64,000 bases of DNA from Clostridium vitabionis (GCF_015351765.1 NZ_JADKQA010000002.1:142903-206902), one strand, 5' to 3'. Shown: positions 9,298 through 19,257, counted from the stretch's first letter. Notes: generated by a model from the letters alone, not told the origin. Made by a program: numbers and translations.

Positions 9298-10320
9298 ATG
9301 GCTGAAGATGTCTATATCCTGGCGATCGAGAGTTCCTGTGATGAGACCGCGGCGGCTGTCGTGAAGAACGGCCGCACGGTGCTCTCCAATATCATCTCGT
9401 CGCAGATCGCGCTGCACACCCTGTTCGGCGGTGTGGTGCCGGAGATCGCCTCGCGGAAGCATATTGAGAAGATCAATCCGGTGATCCAGGCGGCGCTCGA
9501 TGAGGCGCACATGACGCTTGACCAGATGACAGCCATCGCGGTGACCTACGGGCCCGGGCTCGTCGGCGCCCTGCTTGTCGGCGTGGCGGAGGCGAAGGCG
9601 ATCGCCTGGGCGGCGAAGAAGCCCCTGGTGCCGGTGCATCACATCGAGGGGCATGTGTCGGCGAACTTTATCGAGAACCCGGATCTGGAGCCGCCATTTA
9701 TCTGCGAGATCATCTCCGGCGGGCACACGCATCTGGTGGTTGTCCGGGATTACGGGGATTTTCAGATCATCGGCAGGACGCGGGACGACGCCGCCGGGGA
9801 AGCCTTCGACAAGGTGGCACGGGCGGTCGGCCTGGGCTATCCCGGCGGCCCGAAGGTAGATAAGGCCGCGAAAACCGGCAATCCGCACGCCTATGAATTC
9901 CCGCGCGCGAAGGTCGGGGAGAATCCCTATGATTTCAGCTTCAGCGGCCTCAAATCCTGTGTGCTCAATGAGATTAACCGGGCGAAAATGACCGGGGAGA
10001 CGATCAATGTGAATGATCTTGCCGCCTCCTTCCAGAATGCCGTGGTGGAGGCCCTGGTCAGCCGCGCGATCGCGGCCGCGAAGGAATTCGGCTATAAGAA
10101 GCTGGCAATCGCCGGCGGCGTGGCCAGCAACTCGGCGCTCCGGGCATCGATGGAGGAGAAATGCAAAAAGAACGGCATCGCCTTCTACCGCCCGTCCCCG
10201 ATTCTCTGCACGGACAACGCGGCGATGATCGGCGCCGCGGGGTACTATGAGTACCTTAAGGGCACGAGAGCAGGCTGGGATCTCAACGCGGTTCCGGGGC
10301 TGAAACTCGGGGAGCGCTGA
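9298..10320 (+). CDS. tsaD: tRNA N6-adenosine threonylcarbamoyltransferase TsaD
   Basis: Catalytic subunit that transfers threonylcarbamoyl from its AMP adduct to A37 of tRNA. 340 residues, family length. It starts with [15 protein letters not shown] (ASKHA phosphate motif). [11 protein letters not shown] gives the metal-binding His pair, ISGGHTHLV the second nucleotide motif, and [13 protein letters not shown] and CTDNAAMIG the C-terminal motifs. GGAGGAGAG precedes the ATG. It ends the tsaE-tsaB-rimI-rnz-tsaD run and is followed by a strong terminator. Confidence 0.97.
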   Translation: MAEDVYILAIESSCDETAAAVVKNGRTVLSNIISSQIALHTLFGGVVPEIASRKHIEKINPVIQAALDEAHMTLDQMTAIAVTYGPGLVGALLVGVAEAKAIAWAAKKPLVPVHHIEGHVSANFIENPDLEPPFICEIISGGHTHLVVVRDYGDFQIIGRTRDDAAGEAFDKVARAVGLGYPGGPKVDKAAKTGNPHAYEFPRAKVGENPYDFSFSGLKSCVLNEINRAKMTGETINVNDLAASFQNAVVEALVSRAIAAAKEFGYKKLAIAGGVASNSALRASMEEKCKKNGIAFYRPSPILCTDNAAMIGAAGYYEYLKGTRAGWDLNAVPGLKLGER

Positions 10321-10370
10321 GCTTCGGCACCGTGATTTATGCGGGTCTTGAGCAGTAACGGAAGATTTCT

Positions 10371-10430
10371 AAAAGCAAGCCGGAATCCCGGGTTTTCTCG
10401 CGGAAAGCCCTGGGATTCCGGCCTGCTTTT
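10371..10430. terminator. Terminator after tsaD
   Basis: The long stem AAAAGCA-GCCGGAATCCC (10371-10389) pairs with GGGATTCCGGC-TGCTTTT (10412-10430). The T run at one end and the A run at the other make it usable from either side. Confidence 0.85.
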
Positions 10431-10746
10431 GACCAGGGGAAGAACATATATTCTACAATGTGATAAACATATATTCTTTTTACAAAAATCATCACCAAAA
10501 ATCGCGGTAGTCTGTCTGCACAATTTGACGTGCAATCACGAAAACACGCTAAAATTTAAATCATCAAAATACATTGTTTTGTTGATTGTTTTCCCTGGCG
10601 GAAATTTTCCCGGCGAAATTTCGCTGTTTTACGGACTTGCCGCCGTGGAAAAACTGGGGTATATCATGTGCATACTTGAGAAAGAATAGATATTTTTCGT
10701 TCTGCAAAAGGAGAACGTTCCGTACAGGACATGAAGCTGGGAGGCG
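10431..10746. other. AT-rich intergenic region
   Basis: 316 bp, much more AT-rich than the flanking genes. It holds a perfect 12-bp direct repeat, AACATATATTCT (10443-10454 and 10466-10477), spaced like an operator pair. A weak promoter candidate, TTGCCG (10637-10642), 17 bp, TATATC (10660-10665), points at the next gene. No RNA family is recognised. Confidence 0.5.
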
Positions 10747-11178
10747 ATGTTTTTGACTAAGGAAATGCGATTTCCAGAAGAAATGCGATATAATGAGAAT
10801 GGGACGGATGTCTATGACCCATCCCGGGAATTTGCCCATGTGTCGGAGGGAGCGAAGGAAGCCCTCCGCAGGGAAGAAGAGCAGAGAAATGCCCGCGAGG
10901 AAGAAATCCGCCGGAAGGCGGAGGAGGAGACACGGCGGAAGATGGAAAATCTCCCACCGCACATCGCCCGGGAATTTGCCCGCCGCCCGAAGGACACGGT
11001 GAGGAGCCGGAGGATGACACCGGCGAAAGCCAGAGAATTTGCCAGGTATTCCAATTCCCTGGTCCGGTTGATGCTGCGGCTGCGGGCGAAAAAGGCCACC
11101 CGCTGGGAGTCAGAGCATGATGACCGGATGACGTACGCCGGTTCCGGGCTTTCCGCGGAGTGTCGGAAAGCCGTGTGA
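10747..11178 (+). CDS. Hypothetical charged protein
   Basis: 143 residues, not recognised. Residues about 35-70 form a very Arg/Glu-rich predicted helix (EEEQRNAREEEIRRKAEEE). Later come two related segments, HIAREFARRPK and KAREFARYSN, which resemble a short internal repeat. There is no signal peptide or membrane segment. GGGAGGCG lies 5 nt before the ATG, supporting translation. It ends just before ispD (41 bp) and may be cotranscribed with it. Likely cytoplasmic; function unknown. Confidence 0.65.
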   Translation: MFLTKEMRFPEEMRYNENGTDVYDPSREFAHVSEGAKEALRREEEQRNAREEEIRRKAEEETRRKMENLPPHIAREFARRPKDTVRSRRMTPAKAREFARYSNSLVRLMLRLRAKKATRWESEHDDRMTYAGSGLSAECRKAV

Positions 11179-11219
11179 GCGGAATGCCTGTGCGTTTTCC
11201 GGAGATAGAGGAGAGCAGC

Positions 11220-11987
11220 ATGAGCATGGAGAAGGTAGGAAAGTCTGCCGGGAGCGCGGCAGGTCCGCGGATCGGGGCGATCGTGGTCGCCGCCGGGAGC
11301 GGCACCCGCATGCAGAGCGGCGTAAAAAAACAGTTCATGGACTTTATGGGAAAGCCGTTAGTCTATCATGCGGCTGCCGCGCTGGAAGATTCCCCTGTCC
11401 GGGATATCATCCTCGTGACCGGGGCGGAGGATGTCGGGTATGTCCGGCGGAATATTGTGGAAAAATACGGTTTTCGGAAGGTGAGAGCCGTGACCGCCGG
11501 CGGGAAGGAGCGCTGGAACTCCGTCTTCGCCGGCCTTTCCCGCCTTGCGGAGATGGGGTACGGCGAGAGAGATATTGTCCTGGTCCAGGACGGGGCAAGG
11601 CCATTTCTCAGCCGGGAGATGATTCTGCGGACCTGTGCGGACGCTGAGGCCTACGGCGCCTGTGTGGCTGCCGTCCGCGCGAAGGACACGATAAAGATCG
11701 CTGACCGGGACGGTTTTGCCGAAAGCACGCCGGACCGGCGCCTGTGCTGGCAGGTGCAGACCCCGCAGGCATTTGCCTTCGGGCTGATCCTCGGGGCTTA
11801 CCGGAAGCTGATCGCTGATCCCCGGGAGCAGGCCGGGATCACGGATGACGCGATGGTGGTGGAGAAGGAGGCCGGGAGAAAGGTCCGGCTGACCGAGGGA
11901 TCCTACTGGAATATCAAGATCACGACACCGGAGGACCTGCCGCTGGGCGAGGCGGTCTACCGATATCTGCACCCGGAGGAGAGCTGA
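11220..11987 (+). CDS. ispD: 2-C-methyl-D-erythritol 4-phosphate cytidylyltransferase
   Basis: Third step of the MEP isoprenoid pathway, CTP + MEP to CDP-ME. 255 residues from MSMEKVGKSAG, chosen because GAGGAGAG lies just upstream; an upstream in-frame ATG at 11160 overlaps the previous gene. The nucleotide-binding glycine loop VVAAGSGTRM and conserved KKQFMDFMGKP are at about 20-45. VQDGARPF (about 120-127) and TDDAMVVE (about 205-212) are the other family motifs. Confidence 0.94.
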   Translation: MSMEKVGKSAGSAAGPRIGAIVVAAGSGTRMQSGVKKQFMDFMGKPLVYHAAAALEDSPVRDIILVTGAEDVGYVRRNIVEKYGFRKVRAVTAGGKERWNSVFAGLSRLAEMGYGERDIVLVQDGARPFLSREMILRTCADAEAYGACVAAVRAKDTIKIADRDGFAESTPDRRLCWQVQTPQAFAFGLILGAYRKLIADPREQAGITDDAMVVEKEAGRKVRLTEGSYWNIKITTPEDLPLGEAVYRYLHPEES

Positions 11988-12021
11988 TCCGTAACGGCAG
12001 CATTGATCGTTCTTGATATTC

Positions 12022-12050
12022 TTTTCAGAAACTGCATATTGTGGTAAAAT
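12022..12050 (+). promoter_or_regulatory. Possible pfp promoter
   Basis: TTTTCA (12022-12027), 17 bp, TAAAAT (12045-12050) in an AT-rich 110-bp gap between ispD and pfp. The -35 box is weak. Confidence 0.45.
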
Positions 12051-12098
12051 TATCAAATATTGTATGAAAGTATTTCAAAGTTTCTGGGAGGAGTATCT

Positions 12099-13325
12099 AT
12101 GAACGCAATTGTTGGTCAGTCAGGCGGGCCGACCTCCGTCATCAATTCGTCACTTGCCGGTGTTTTCGAGGCCGCGAAGGAACGCGGCGTGGAGCATGTC
12201 TATGGAATGCTTCACGGCATACAGGGACTTCTTGATGAGAAATATGTGGATCTGGGAGAATATCTCAGGAATTCTCTCGACATCGAGCTTCTCAAGCGCA
12301 CCCCATCCAGCTTCCTCGGAAGCTGCCGGTACAAGCTCTCCGAGCTGGACGATCCGGACGGCAGGGAGCAGTATGACCAGATCTTCCGCGTGTTGAAGGA
12401 GCTCAATATCGGCTATTTCTTCTACATTGGCGGCAACGATTCCATGGACACGATCAACAAGCTTTCCATTCGAGGCCGTGAGCTCGGCTCTTCCATCCGC
12501 TTCATCGGCGTGCCAAAGACCATCGACAATGATCTCTGCGCGACGGATCATACCCCGGGCTACGGCTCCGCGGCGAAATACATCGGCGTCACCATGAAGG
12601 AGATCATCCGCGATGCGACAGTCTACGGAACCGACTATGTCACCATCGTGGAAATCATGGGAAGGAATGCCGGCTGGCTCACCGCGGCGGCAGCCCTCGC
12701 GGAAGCCGAGGATTCCGAGGGCGTTGACATGATCTGTCTCCCGGAGGTTCCGTTCCACGTTGACCGCTTCATCGGGAAGGTTCGCGCCATGCAGGAAAAG
12801 AAGCGCTCGATCGTGATCGCTGTCTCGGAGGGGGTCAAGCTGGAGGATGGCCGCTATGTCTGCGAGCTCTCCGACGACGTGCACGCCGTCGACGCCTTCG
12901 GCCACAAGGCCCTGACCGGCACCGCACGCTTCCTGGCAAACACGGTCGCGCGTTCCCTCGGAACGAAGACACGTTCTATCGAGCTTTCGACCCTGCAGCG
13001 CTGCGCCGGGCATCTGACGAGCCGCACCGACATTACCGAGGCATATCAGGTCGGCGGCGCCGCCGTAAAGGCTGCCTTTGAGGGACACAGCGGGGAAATG
13101 GTTTCCTTGAAGCGCCTCTCGAACGCGCCGTACCAGTGTACAACCGAGCTGATTCCGATCTCCGAGGTCGCGAATCTGGAGAAGAAGGTTCCGGTCGAAT
13201 GGATGAACGAGAATTTCACGAAAATGCGGAAGCCCTTCCTCGATTACGCCATGCCGCTGATCCAGGCTGAGCTCACGCCAATCTACGTCAGCGGACTTCC
13301 CAGGCACATCATCACAGGGATCTGA
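12099..13325 (+). CDS. pfp: 6-phosphofructokinase, probably diphosphate-dependent
   Basis: Phosphorylates fructose-6-phosphate in glycolysis. 408 residues from MNAIVGQSGGPTSVINSS, set by GGGAGGAG 5 nt upstream. The phosphoryl-donor loop reads GGNDSMDT (about 111-118). The Asp at the second acidic position, where ATP enzymes carry Gly (GGDGS), is the established marker of PPi use. PKTIDNDL (catalytic base region) and EIMGRNAGW are conserved. Length and the C-terminal region match the long PPi-PFK clade common in Clostridia. Donor specificity is inferred from that residue. Confidence 0.88.
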   Translation: MNAIVGQSGGPTSVINSSLAGVFEAAKERGVEHVYGMLHGIQGLLDEKYVDLGEYLRNSLDIELLKRTPSSFLGSCRYKLSELDDPDGREQYDQIFRVLKELNIGYFFYIGGNDSMDTINKLSIRGRELGSSIRFIGVPKTIDNDLCATDHTPGYGSAAKYIGVTMKEIIRDATVYGTDYVTIVEIMGRNAGWLTAAAALAEAEDSEGVDMICLPEVPFHVDRFIGKVRAMQEKKRSIVIAVSEGVKLEDGRYVCELSDDVHAVDAFGHKALTGTARFLANTVARSLGTKTRSIELSTLQRCAGHLTSRTDITEAYQVGGAAVKAAFEGHSGEMVSLKRLSNAPYQCTTELIPISEVANLEKKVPVEWMNENFTKMRKPFLDYAMPLIQAELTPIYVSGLPRHIITGI

Positions 13326-13340
13326 GCGCCTGCGCTGAAC

Positions 13341-13395
13341 GCACTAAACTCGCACTTCGCCCGCTGGGCTCGCGCCTGTTAAGTGCTCTGCATAA
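13341..13395 (+). repeat. Dispersed palindromic repeat, full copy
   Basis: The outer arms GCACTAAAC (13341-13349) and GTTAAGTGC (13378-13386) enclose CGCACTTCGCCCGCTGGGCTC with inner CCC/GGG pairing. The tail CTCTGCATAA (13386-13395) is shared with the copy at 17540. It lies between pfp and the tRNA terminator. Confidence 0.8.
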
Positions 13396-13397
13396 CA

Positions 13398-13432
13398 AAA
13401 AGGGGTTCCGGCAGCTATTGCCGGAACCCTTT
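13398..13432 (-). terminator. Terminator of tRNA-Ser
   Basis: An 11-bp stem, GGGTTCCGGCA (13403-13413) with TGCCGGAACCC (13419-13429). On the minus strand it is followed by a T run (complement of 13397-13401). It may also stop pfp readthrough. Confidence 0.85.
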
Positions 13433-13441
13433 GAAATATCG

Positions 13442-13527
13442 CGGAGAGAGTGGGATTCGAACCCACGCGCCCTTTCGGACAAACGGTTTTCAAGACCGCC
13501 TCGTTATGACCGCTTCGATATCTCTCC
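13442..13527 (-). tRNA. tRNA-Ser (anticodon UGA)
   Basis: 86 nt on the minus strand. Acceptor GGAGAGA pairs with TCTCTCC, with discriminator G as required for serine. The anticodon arm is GCGGT-CTTGAAA-ACCGT, with anticodon TGA. The T arm contains GGTTCGAATCC. The long variable arm typical of class II tRNAs is present. CCA is not encoded. A consensus promoter and a terminator flank it. Confidence 0.97.
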
Positions 13528-13541
13528 AAACATACGATCTC

Positions 13542-13570
13542 AGTATAAAGAATGGGGATTCCTTTGTCAA
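13542..13570 (-). promoter_or_regulatory. tRNA-Ser promoter
   Basis: On the minus strand TTGACA (13565-13570), 17 bp, TATACT (13542-13547), about 14 bp upstream of the mature tRNA 5' end. Confidence 0.9.
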
Positions 13571-13692
13571 GCGCGATCGTCCCCGGTGATCATCAATCGA
13601 GGTTGAGTAGCAGCACGGGAGTTGAACGGCAGCGATGATGTCCGCCTGAGAGGAAAATGTCTGCGGGAATGCGCCAGATTTTCCTCTGCCCG

Positions 13693-13701
13693 TGCTATAA
13701 T
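13693..13701 (+). promoter_or_regulatory. Extended -10 promoter element
   Basis: TGCTATAAT matches the extended -10 consensus TGnTATAAT. No clear -35 is seen. It lies about 100 bp before the membrane protein gene at 13799. Confidence 0.6.
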
Positions 13702-13798
13702 GAGAAAAGCAGCTGTTCGGAAACAGCCCGCCGGCGGTCATCTGCGAAGATTTCCGGTACGCGCCGAACAGAGAATAAACATAGGAGGTGCCGGGCGC

Positions 13799-14344
13799 GT
13801 GGAGAATCTTACTTCGCTCATCAGCCGTGGACAGGATCCGTCCCGGAGAACCATTCTCCGGTATCAGAACCTGCTGAATATTACCGGCCGCGGAACCATC
13901 ACCTTCGGGATCTGGAGTGTGGTGCGATGGGTTCTCTACTACATGTTCGACAGCCGGGACCTCGAGCGGATCATCCGGAAGGCCGATCCGACCGGCGAAG
14001 TGATTTCCCGGCAGGGATCCCGGATCCTGGTCTTCTGGCTGCTGCTTCTGGTCATGCAGATTGACCTCGGGATCCGAATGTATATCGGCAGGTCTGCCAT
14101 CGCGGAGAGCCGGGGAAGGAAAAAGAAAAGCATCTACCTCGGGGTGGCGGCCCTGTATACGGTGATGAGTTTCATTTCCCTGATCGGCGGGGTGCTCCAG
14201 GGAGATACCTATACTTCATCGTGGATCGTGGAGGCGGCCACCTTTCTTGTTGACCTGACCGCGGAGGTTGTGCTGGTTGAGCTGGTCTACGCGGCCTGCC
14301 GCCTGCGGTGGCACAGGTGGGAGGAGACGTCGGGAAAGGCTTAG
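13799..14344 (+). CDS. Hypothetical membrane protein
   Basis: 181 residues from GTG 13799, chosen because AGGAGGTG sits 8 nt upstream; longer in-frame versions run into the promoter region. About four hydrophobic segments: ITFGIWSVVRWVLYYMF, VFWLLLLVMQIDLGI, LGVAALYTVMSFISLIGG and AATFLVDLTAEVVLVELVY, with a basic loop GRKKKS between the second and third. No family recognised. It begins a compact run of genes ending with the nitroreductase; the next gene starts 11 bp downstream. Confidence 0.75.
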   Translation: MENLTSLISRGQDPSRRTILRYQNLLNITGRGTITFGIWSVVRWVLYYMFDSRDLERIIRKADPTGEVISRQGSRILVFWLLLLVMQIDLGIRMYIGRSAIAESRGRKKKSIYLGVAALYTVMSFISLIGGVLQGDTYTSSWIVEAATFLVDLTAEVVLVELVYAACRLRWHRWEETSGKA

Positions 14345-14355
14345 CCCTGAACATT

Positions 14356-15510
14356 ATGCAGAAGGATTTTCATTATTATGCCGCCTGCTGCGCGGCGATT
14401 CTGGCGGGGTATTCCGCGGAGGACAGCATCCGGATCGCTTACAGCGACCAGTTCACGGACTGCTGTACGAGGCCCCTGCTCAGGAAGATGCACGCGCCGC
14501 TCTCGGCGGTCACAACCCAGGTTCCGGCGGAGATGGTCAATGCCCGGACCGACATCCTGGGGCTGCAGGACATCACCAGGATCTGGGCCTCGTTCCATTT
14601 TCTGCCCTATGACCTGGAAGCGGATCTCCCCGGTAAGCCGAAGGGCTACCGGAACAAATACCGGCTGATCTGCAATCCCAACGGGCCGCTCCTCGCGGAG
14701 ACCGTGAACCTCGCGAAGAAGGCGGGGAGCCTCCAGGCGGCAGGGCTTGCCATGCACATCCTGTCGGACACCTGGGCGCACCGGTATTTTGCCGGCACCC
14801 CCTCCCTGGTGATCAACAATACCAATGAGCATTTCTTCGAGATCCTGCCGGGCGGGAAGGAGAGGAAGATCCTGTTCCGGCACAATCCGCGGGCGGCGGA
14901 CGACCTAGAGAACAGCTGCTACCTCAGCAGCGTCTATCAGGAGAATGAATATTCGGTCATGAACCTCGGCCACGGCAGGGCGGGGCATCTCCCGGATTAC
15001 AGCTTTATCCGCTACCGCTACCTGCCGGCGTGGGGGGAGTACGCCGAGGTCGTGAAGGATAATCCGGAGGATTACTATCACGCCTTTGCGCAGATGGTCT
15101 ACGCGCTGCGTTATCTCCGGGGAGCGGAGCCGGAATTCCGGACAGATACCTACGCCTGGGATATCGTGCGTCCTTGGGAGACGGAGATCCGGGACATTCT
15201 CGGCCGCCGCCAGCCGGATGCCTGTGCGGACTGGAAGCGGTTCGGGGAGAAACTTGCCGGCTGTGGACTTCCGGATTTTGATGGAGACCGCTTTCCGGAA
15301 GAGTATCTTGCGGCGCCGGAGGGCGGGAAAGAGAGCAGCGATGCGGGGAAATTTCTCTTCGCTGCCATGGCACAGAAGAGCATGGTCACGGGCAGGATTT
15401 TCCACTCGGGCAGCCTTCTCGCGGGATACTCCCTGGATTTCGGAAAGAAGATCCGCGGGATCCGTGATTTTTACGAGCTGATCAAAATTTATCAGGAGGG
15501 CGGCAGATGA
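14356..15510 (+). CDS. DUF6765-like protein (putative metal-dependent hydrolase fold)
   Basis: 384 residues starting MQKDFHYYAACCAAILAGYS. This opening, followed by IRIAYSDQFTD, resembles DUF6765 family proteins from memory. HILSDTWAHRYFAG (about 135-148) has a His/Asp/His pattern reminiscent of the all-helical zinc-dependent phospholipase C/nuclease fold. No signal peptide is seen. The upstream alternative start at 14308 overlaps the preceding gene and lacks family similarity. It overlaps the HdeD-like gene by 4 nt, so the two are translationally coupled. Enzymatic activity is unproven; the family call is moderate. Confidence 0.6.
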   Translation: MQKDFHYYAACCAAILAGYSAEDSIRIAYSDQFTDCCTRPLLRKMHAPLSAVTTQVPAEMVNARTDILGLQDITRIWASFHFLPYDLEADLPGKPKGYRNKYRLICNPNGPLLAETVNLAKKAGSLQAAGLAMHILSDTWAHRYFAGTPSLVINNTNEHFFEILPGGKERKILFRHNPRAADDLENSCYLSSVYQENEYSVMNLGHGRAGHLPDYSFIRYRYLPAWGEYAEVVKDNPEDYYHAFAQMVYALRYLRGAEPEFRTDTYAWDIVRPWETEIRDILGRRQPDACADWKRFGEKLAGCGLPDFDGDRFPEEYLAAPEGGKESSDAGKFLFAAMAQKSMVTGRIFHSGSLLAGYSLDFGKKIRGIRDFYELIKIYQEGGR

Positions 15511-16040
15511 ACCGCATGCAGAAAATCCGGAGCTTCCTGATCGGGGTTGGCATGCTTGCCTGCGCCGTGGCGATGATGGCCTATCCGGGACAGGGAATCT
15601 ACGCGGTGATGCTTCTTCTGGGCACATCCCTCTTTCTCCGCGGCCTCCGAAAGGTGGTCTATTTTTTCACGATGGCGAGATTTATGGTGGGTGGGAATTC
15701 CATCCTCTACCGGGGCATGATCCAGGCGGACTGCGGCCTCTTTTTCGCGATGCTCGCTGACATCCCGCGGATCTACGCGATGATTTACCTGCTGGCGGGC
15801 TATGCGGTATCCGGCCTCGCCAAAATCTACGGGGCAGTGTACGCGCGGCGGATGGGGGCGGCAAACTGGCGCATCAGGCTGTTCTGGGGCATTTTCCATG
15901 TGCTGATCTTTGCGGTCTGCCTGTTCTTCCTGTCCTCCGTGAAGGCGCTGGTGGCGGTCTACTGCATCGGGCTGGTTTCCTCGGGGATCATGCATATCAC
16001 CAATGCATTCCGTCGGACGGCTATCGTCTATATCCGGTGA
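15507..16040 (+). CDS. HdeD/DUF308-like membrane protein
   Basis: 177 residues with six predicted membrane segments arranged as hairpins (IGVGMLACAVAMMAYP, IYAVMLLLGTSLFL, LFFAMLADIPRIYAMIYLLAGYAVSGLA, LFWGIFHVLIFAVCLFFL, ALVAVYCIGLVSSGIMHI). A Gly/Pro near the first segment is typical of the acid-resistance HdeD family, whose molecular role is not established. AGGAGG precedes the ATG, which overlaps the previous stop. Confidence 0.65.
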   Translation: MNRMQKIRSFLIGVGMLACAVAMMAYPGQGIYAVMLLLGTSLFLRGLRKVVYFFTMARFMVGGNSILYRGMIQADCGLFFAMLADIPRIYAMIYLLAGYAVSGLAKIYGAVYARRMGAANWRIRLFWGIFHVLIFAVCLFFLSSVKALVAVYCIGLVSSGIMHITNAFRRTAIVYIR

Positions 16041-16093
16041 CCGGAGGCATGGGCGGGAGATTTTCCGGAAATGATGATCAGAAGGAGGATTTT

Positions 16094-16747
16094 ATGATGA
16101 GCAGTGAAGAAAAATCCGCTTCGATGAGCGGGGAGAAGAAAGAGATCCCGGTTAAGCCGACGCCTTCCATTCCGGAGGGCACGAGGCTGGATGCCGGGAT
16201 TTCCTGGGATGATGCCCTGGAGCTTTTGAAAAAATACAATCAGGATGAGTTCCACATTATTCATGGGAAGACCGTGTCCGGCCTGATGAGATATTACGCG
16301 GGGAAGTACGATCCGGAAAATGCGGATTTCTGGGCAATTGTCGGCCTTCTGCACGACCTCGACTGGGAAATGTGGCAGGATCCGATGGTGCATACCGTGA
16401 AGACGGCGGAGCTTCTCGATGAAGCGGGGGTCAATATGCAGGTTGCCCATGCGATCCAGACGCACAATGAGCACAATCCGGCGCTCCCGAAGCCGGTGCA
16501 CAGGATGGAGCGAGTGCTCTGGGCCTGCGATGAGCTGTCCGGGCTGCTCGGCGCGATCGTTCTGATGTATCCGTCCCACTCCGCGCAGGATCTGAATCTG
16601 AAGTCCGTGAAGAAAAAGTTCAAGGATAAGCGGTTCGCGGCGGGCTGCGACCGGGACAACATCCGCAGGGGGGCCGAGCTGAACGGCATGGAGCTGGACG
16701 AGCTGCTGTCGTCCATGATCACGGCATATCAGGCGGTGTGTGATTGA
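16094..16747 (+). CDS. HD-domain protein
   Basis: 217 residues from MMSSEEKSAS, set by AAGGAGG 6 nt upstream. A charged N-terminus of about 35 residues precedes the HD domain: HGKTVSGLMRYYAG (first His), LLHDLDWEMW (HD pair, about 95-104), then VHTVKTAELLDEAGV and QTHNEHN (later His ligands). HD proteins are metal-dependent phosphohydrolases acting on nucleotides or similar phosphates. The substrate is unknown. It follows the HdeD-like gene by 53 bp and precedes the nitroreductase. Confidence 0.8.
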   Translation: MMSSEEKSASMSGEKKEIPVKPTPSIPEGTRLDAGISWDDALELLKKYNQDEFHIIHGKTVSGLMRYYAGKYDPENADFWAIVGLLHDLDWEMWQDPMVHTVKTAELLDEAGVNMQVAHAIQTHNEHNPALPKPVHRMERVLWACDELSGLLGAIVLMYPSHSAQDLNLKSVKKKFKDKRFAAGCDRDNIRRGAELNGMELDELLSSMITAYQAVCD

Positions 16748-16812
16748 GGTTTCCCTCAAGAGGGGCGAATCTTCTGCGAGAAATTCCGCGAAGAGACAAG
16801 GAGGAAATAAAA

Positions 16813-17337
16813 ATGTGTGATATTTTGAACGTGCTGATGGGCAGGCGGTCGGTCCGGAAATACCGGAAGGATCCGGTTCCGGAGGAGCTTCTGGAGAAAA
16901 TTCTTGAGGCCGGTCTCTACGCGCCGACCGGGATGAACCGGCAGCAGACGATTATCCTGAAGATCACGGATCCGGACACTGTGCGCAGCCTCGGCTTCAT
17001 CAACGGCCGGCTCATGGGCAGTGAGGGGATGGACGCATTCTACGGCGCGCCGGCGGTTCTCGCGGTGCTCTCCCCGAAGGATGATCCGACAGCCGTCGAG
17101 GACGGGTGCAGTGTGATCGCCAATATGCTGAACGAGGCGGCTTCCCTCGGCCTCGGCTCCTGCTGGATCCACCGCGGAAAGAAGCAGTTTGAGACGCCGG
17201 AGGGGCAGGAAATCCTCCGGAGAGCCGGCATTGACCCGGACGCCTATCTCGGGATTGACAATGTGATCGTCGGCTATGCCGACGGCCCGCAGCCGGAGGC
17301 GGCACCGCGGAAAGAGGGGCGGATCTTCTCCCTCTGA
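16813..17337 (+). CDS. Nitroreductase-family FMN oxidoreductase
   Basis: 174 residues from MCDILNVLMGRRSVRKYRKD; AAGGAGGAAAT directly precedes. RRSVRKY is the FMN phosphate-binding motif, APTGMNRQQ the isoalloxazine-side loop, and LGLGSCWIHRG the C-terminal FMN contact. This is the short single-domain form. Role (flavin/quinone/nitro reduction or an anabolic oxidation) is not determined. It is the last gene of the run from 13799 and is followed by the palindromic repeat cluster. Confidence 0.88.
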   Translation: MCDILNVLMGRRSVRKYRKDPVPEELLEKILEAGLYAPTGMNRQQTIILKITDPDTVRSLGFINGRLMGSEGMDAFYGAPAVLAVLSPKDDPTAVEDGCSVIANMLNEAASLGLGSCWIHRGKKQFETPEGQEILRRAGIDPDAYLGIDNVIVGYADGPQPEAAPRKEGRIFSL

Positions 17338-17356
17338 GCGGCGGGGATGATCAACT

Positions 17357-17594
17357 AAACTCGCACTTCGCCCGCTGGGCTCGTGCCCCGCTCCGCGGAT
17401 AGCCACTCCACTAAACTCGGACTGCGCTTTCGCTTGTCCTCGTTAAGTGTCTGGTTATTGTTAAGTGCTCTGCATAAGCAAATTTGCTAAGTTCGAACTG
17501 CGCTCACGCTTGTTCTCACTAAGCAAATTCGCATAGCTCGCACTAAACTCGCGCTTCGCCCGCTGGGCTCGCGCGTGTTAAGTGCTCTGCATAA
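17357..17594. repeat. Cluster of dispersed palindromic repeats
   Basis: At least four related hairpins: 17357-17386 (left part only, GCAC/GTGC stem), 17409-17449 (GGAC/GTCC stem inside CACTaAAC/GTTAAGTG arms), 17481-17529 (AATTTGCT/AGCAAATT outer arms with GAAC/GTTC inside) and 17540-17594 (GCACTAAAC/GTTAAGTGC arms with GCGC/GCGC inside). A solo right half, TTAAGTGCTCTGCATAA, is at 17461-17477. The stems differ between copies but stay paired. Confidence 0.85.
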
Positions 17595-17598
17595 AAAA

Positions 17599-17645
17599 GG
17601 CCGGAGGACCGGGGAGATGATTTCCCCGGCCTCCGGCCTGATATT
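17599..17645. terminator. Bidirectional terminator between nitroreductase and enolase
   Basis: GGCCGGAGG-a-CCGGGGA (17599-17615) pairs with TCCCCGG-CCTCCGGCC (17623-17638). It is flanked by A6 on the left and ATATTTTT on the right, so it serves converging transcripts. Confidence 0.9.
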
Positions 17646-17739
17646 TTTCTCTGTTTTCCACCGCGAATCTGCGAATCCGGGGAACACCCCCGCGCTTTCC
17701 TGGCAGAGCAGGGGAATGTCCCGCTTTGTCCCCGCCGGA

Positions 17740-19149
<1,410 letters not shown>

Positions 19150-19157
19150 CTAGATTC

Positions 19158-19186
19158 GTTATACCTAATTTTGCAGATATTGTCAA
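19158..19186 (-). promoter_or_regulatory. Enolase promoter
   Basis: On the minus strand TTGACA (19181-19186), 17 bp, TATAAC (19158-19163), giving a leader of about 85 nt to the eno start. Confidence 0.9.
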
Positions 19187-19257
19187 CTTTTGTGCGGCAT
19201 TTCTGTCGGTATGGCTATCCAGCTGCCCCGGGTGGATGCACCCGGGGCAGGGGAGGA

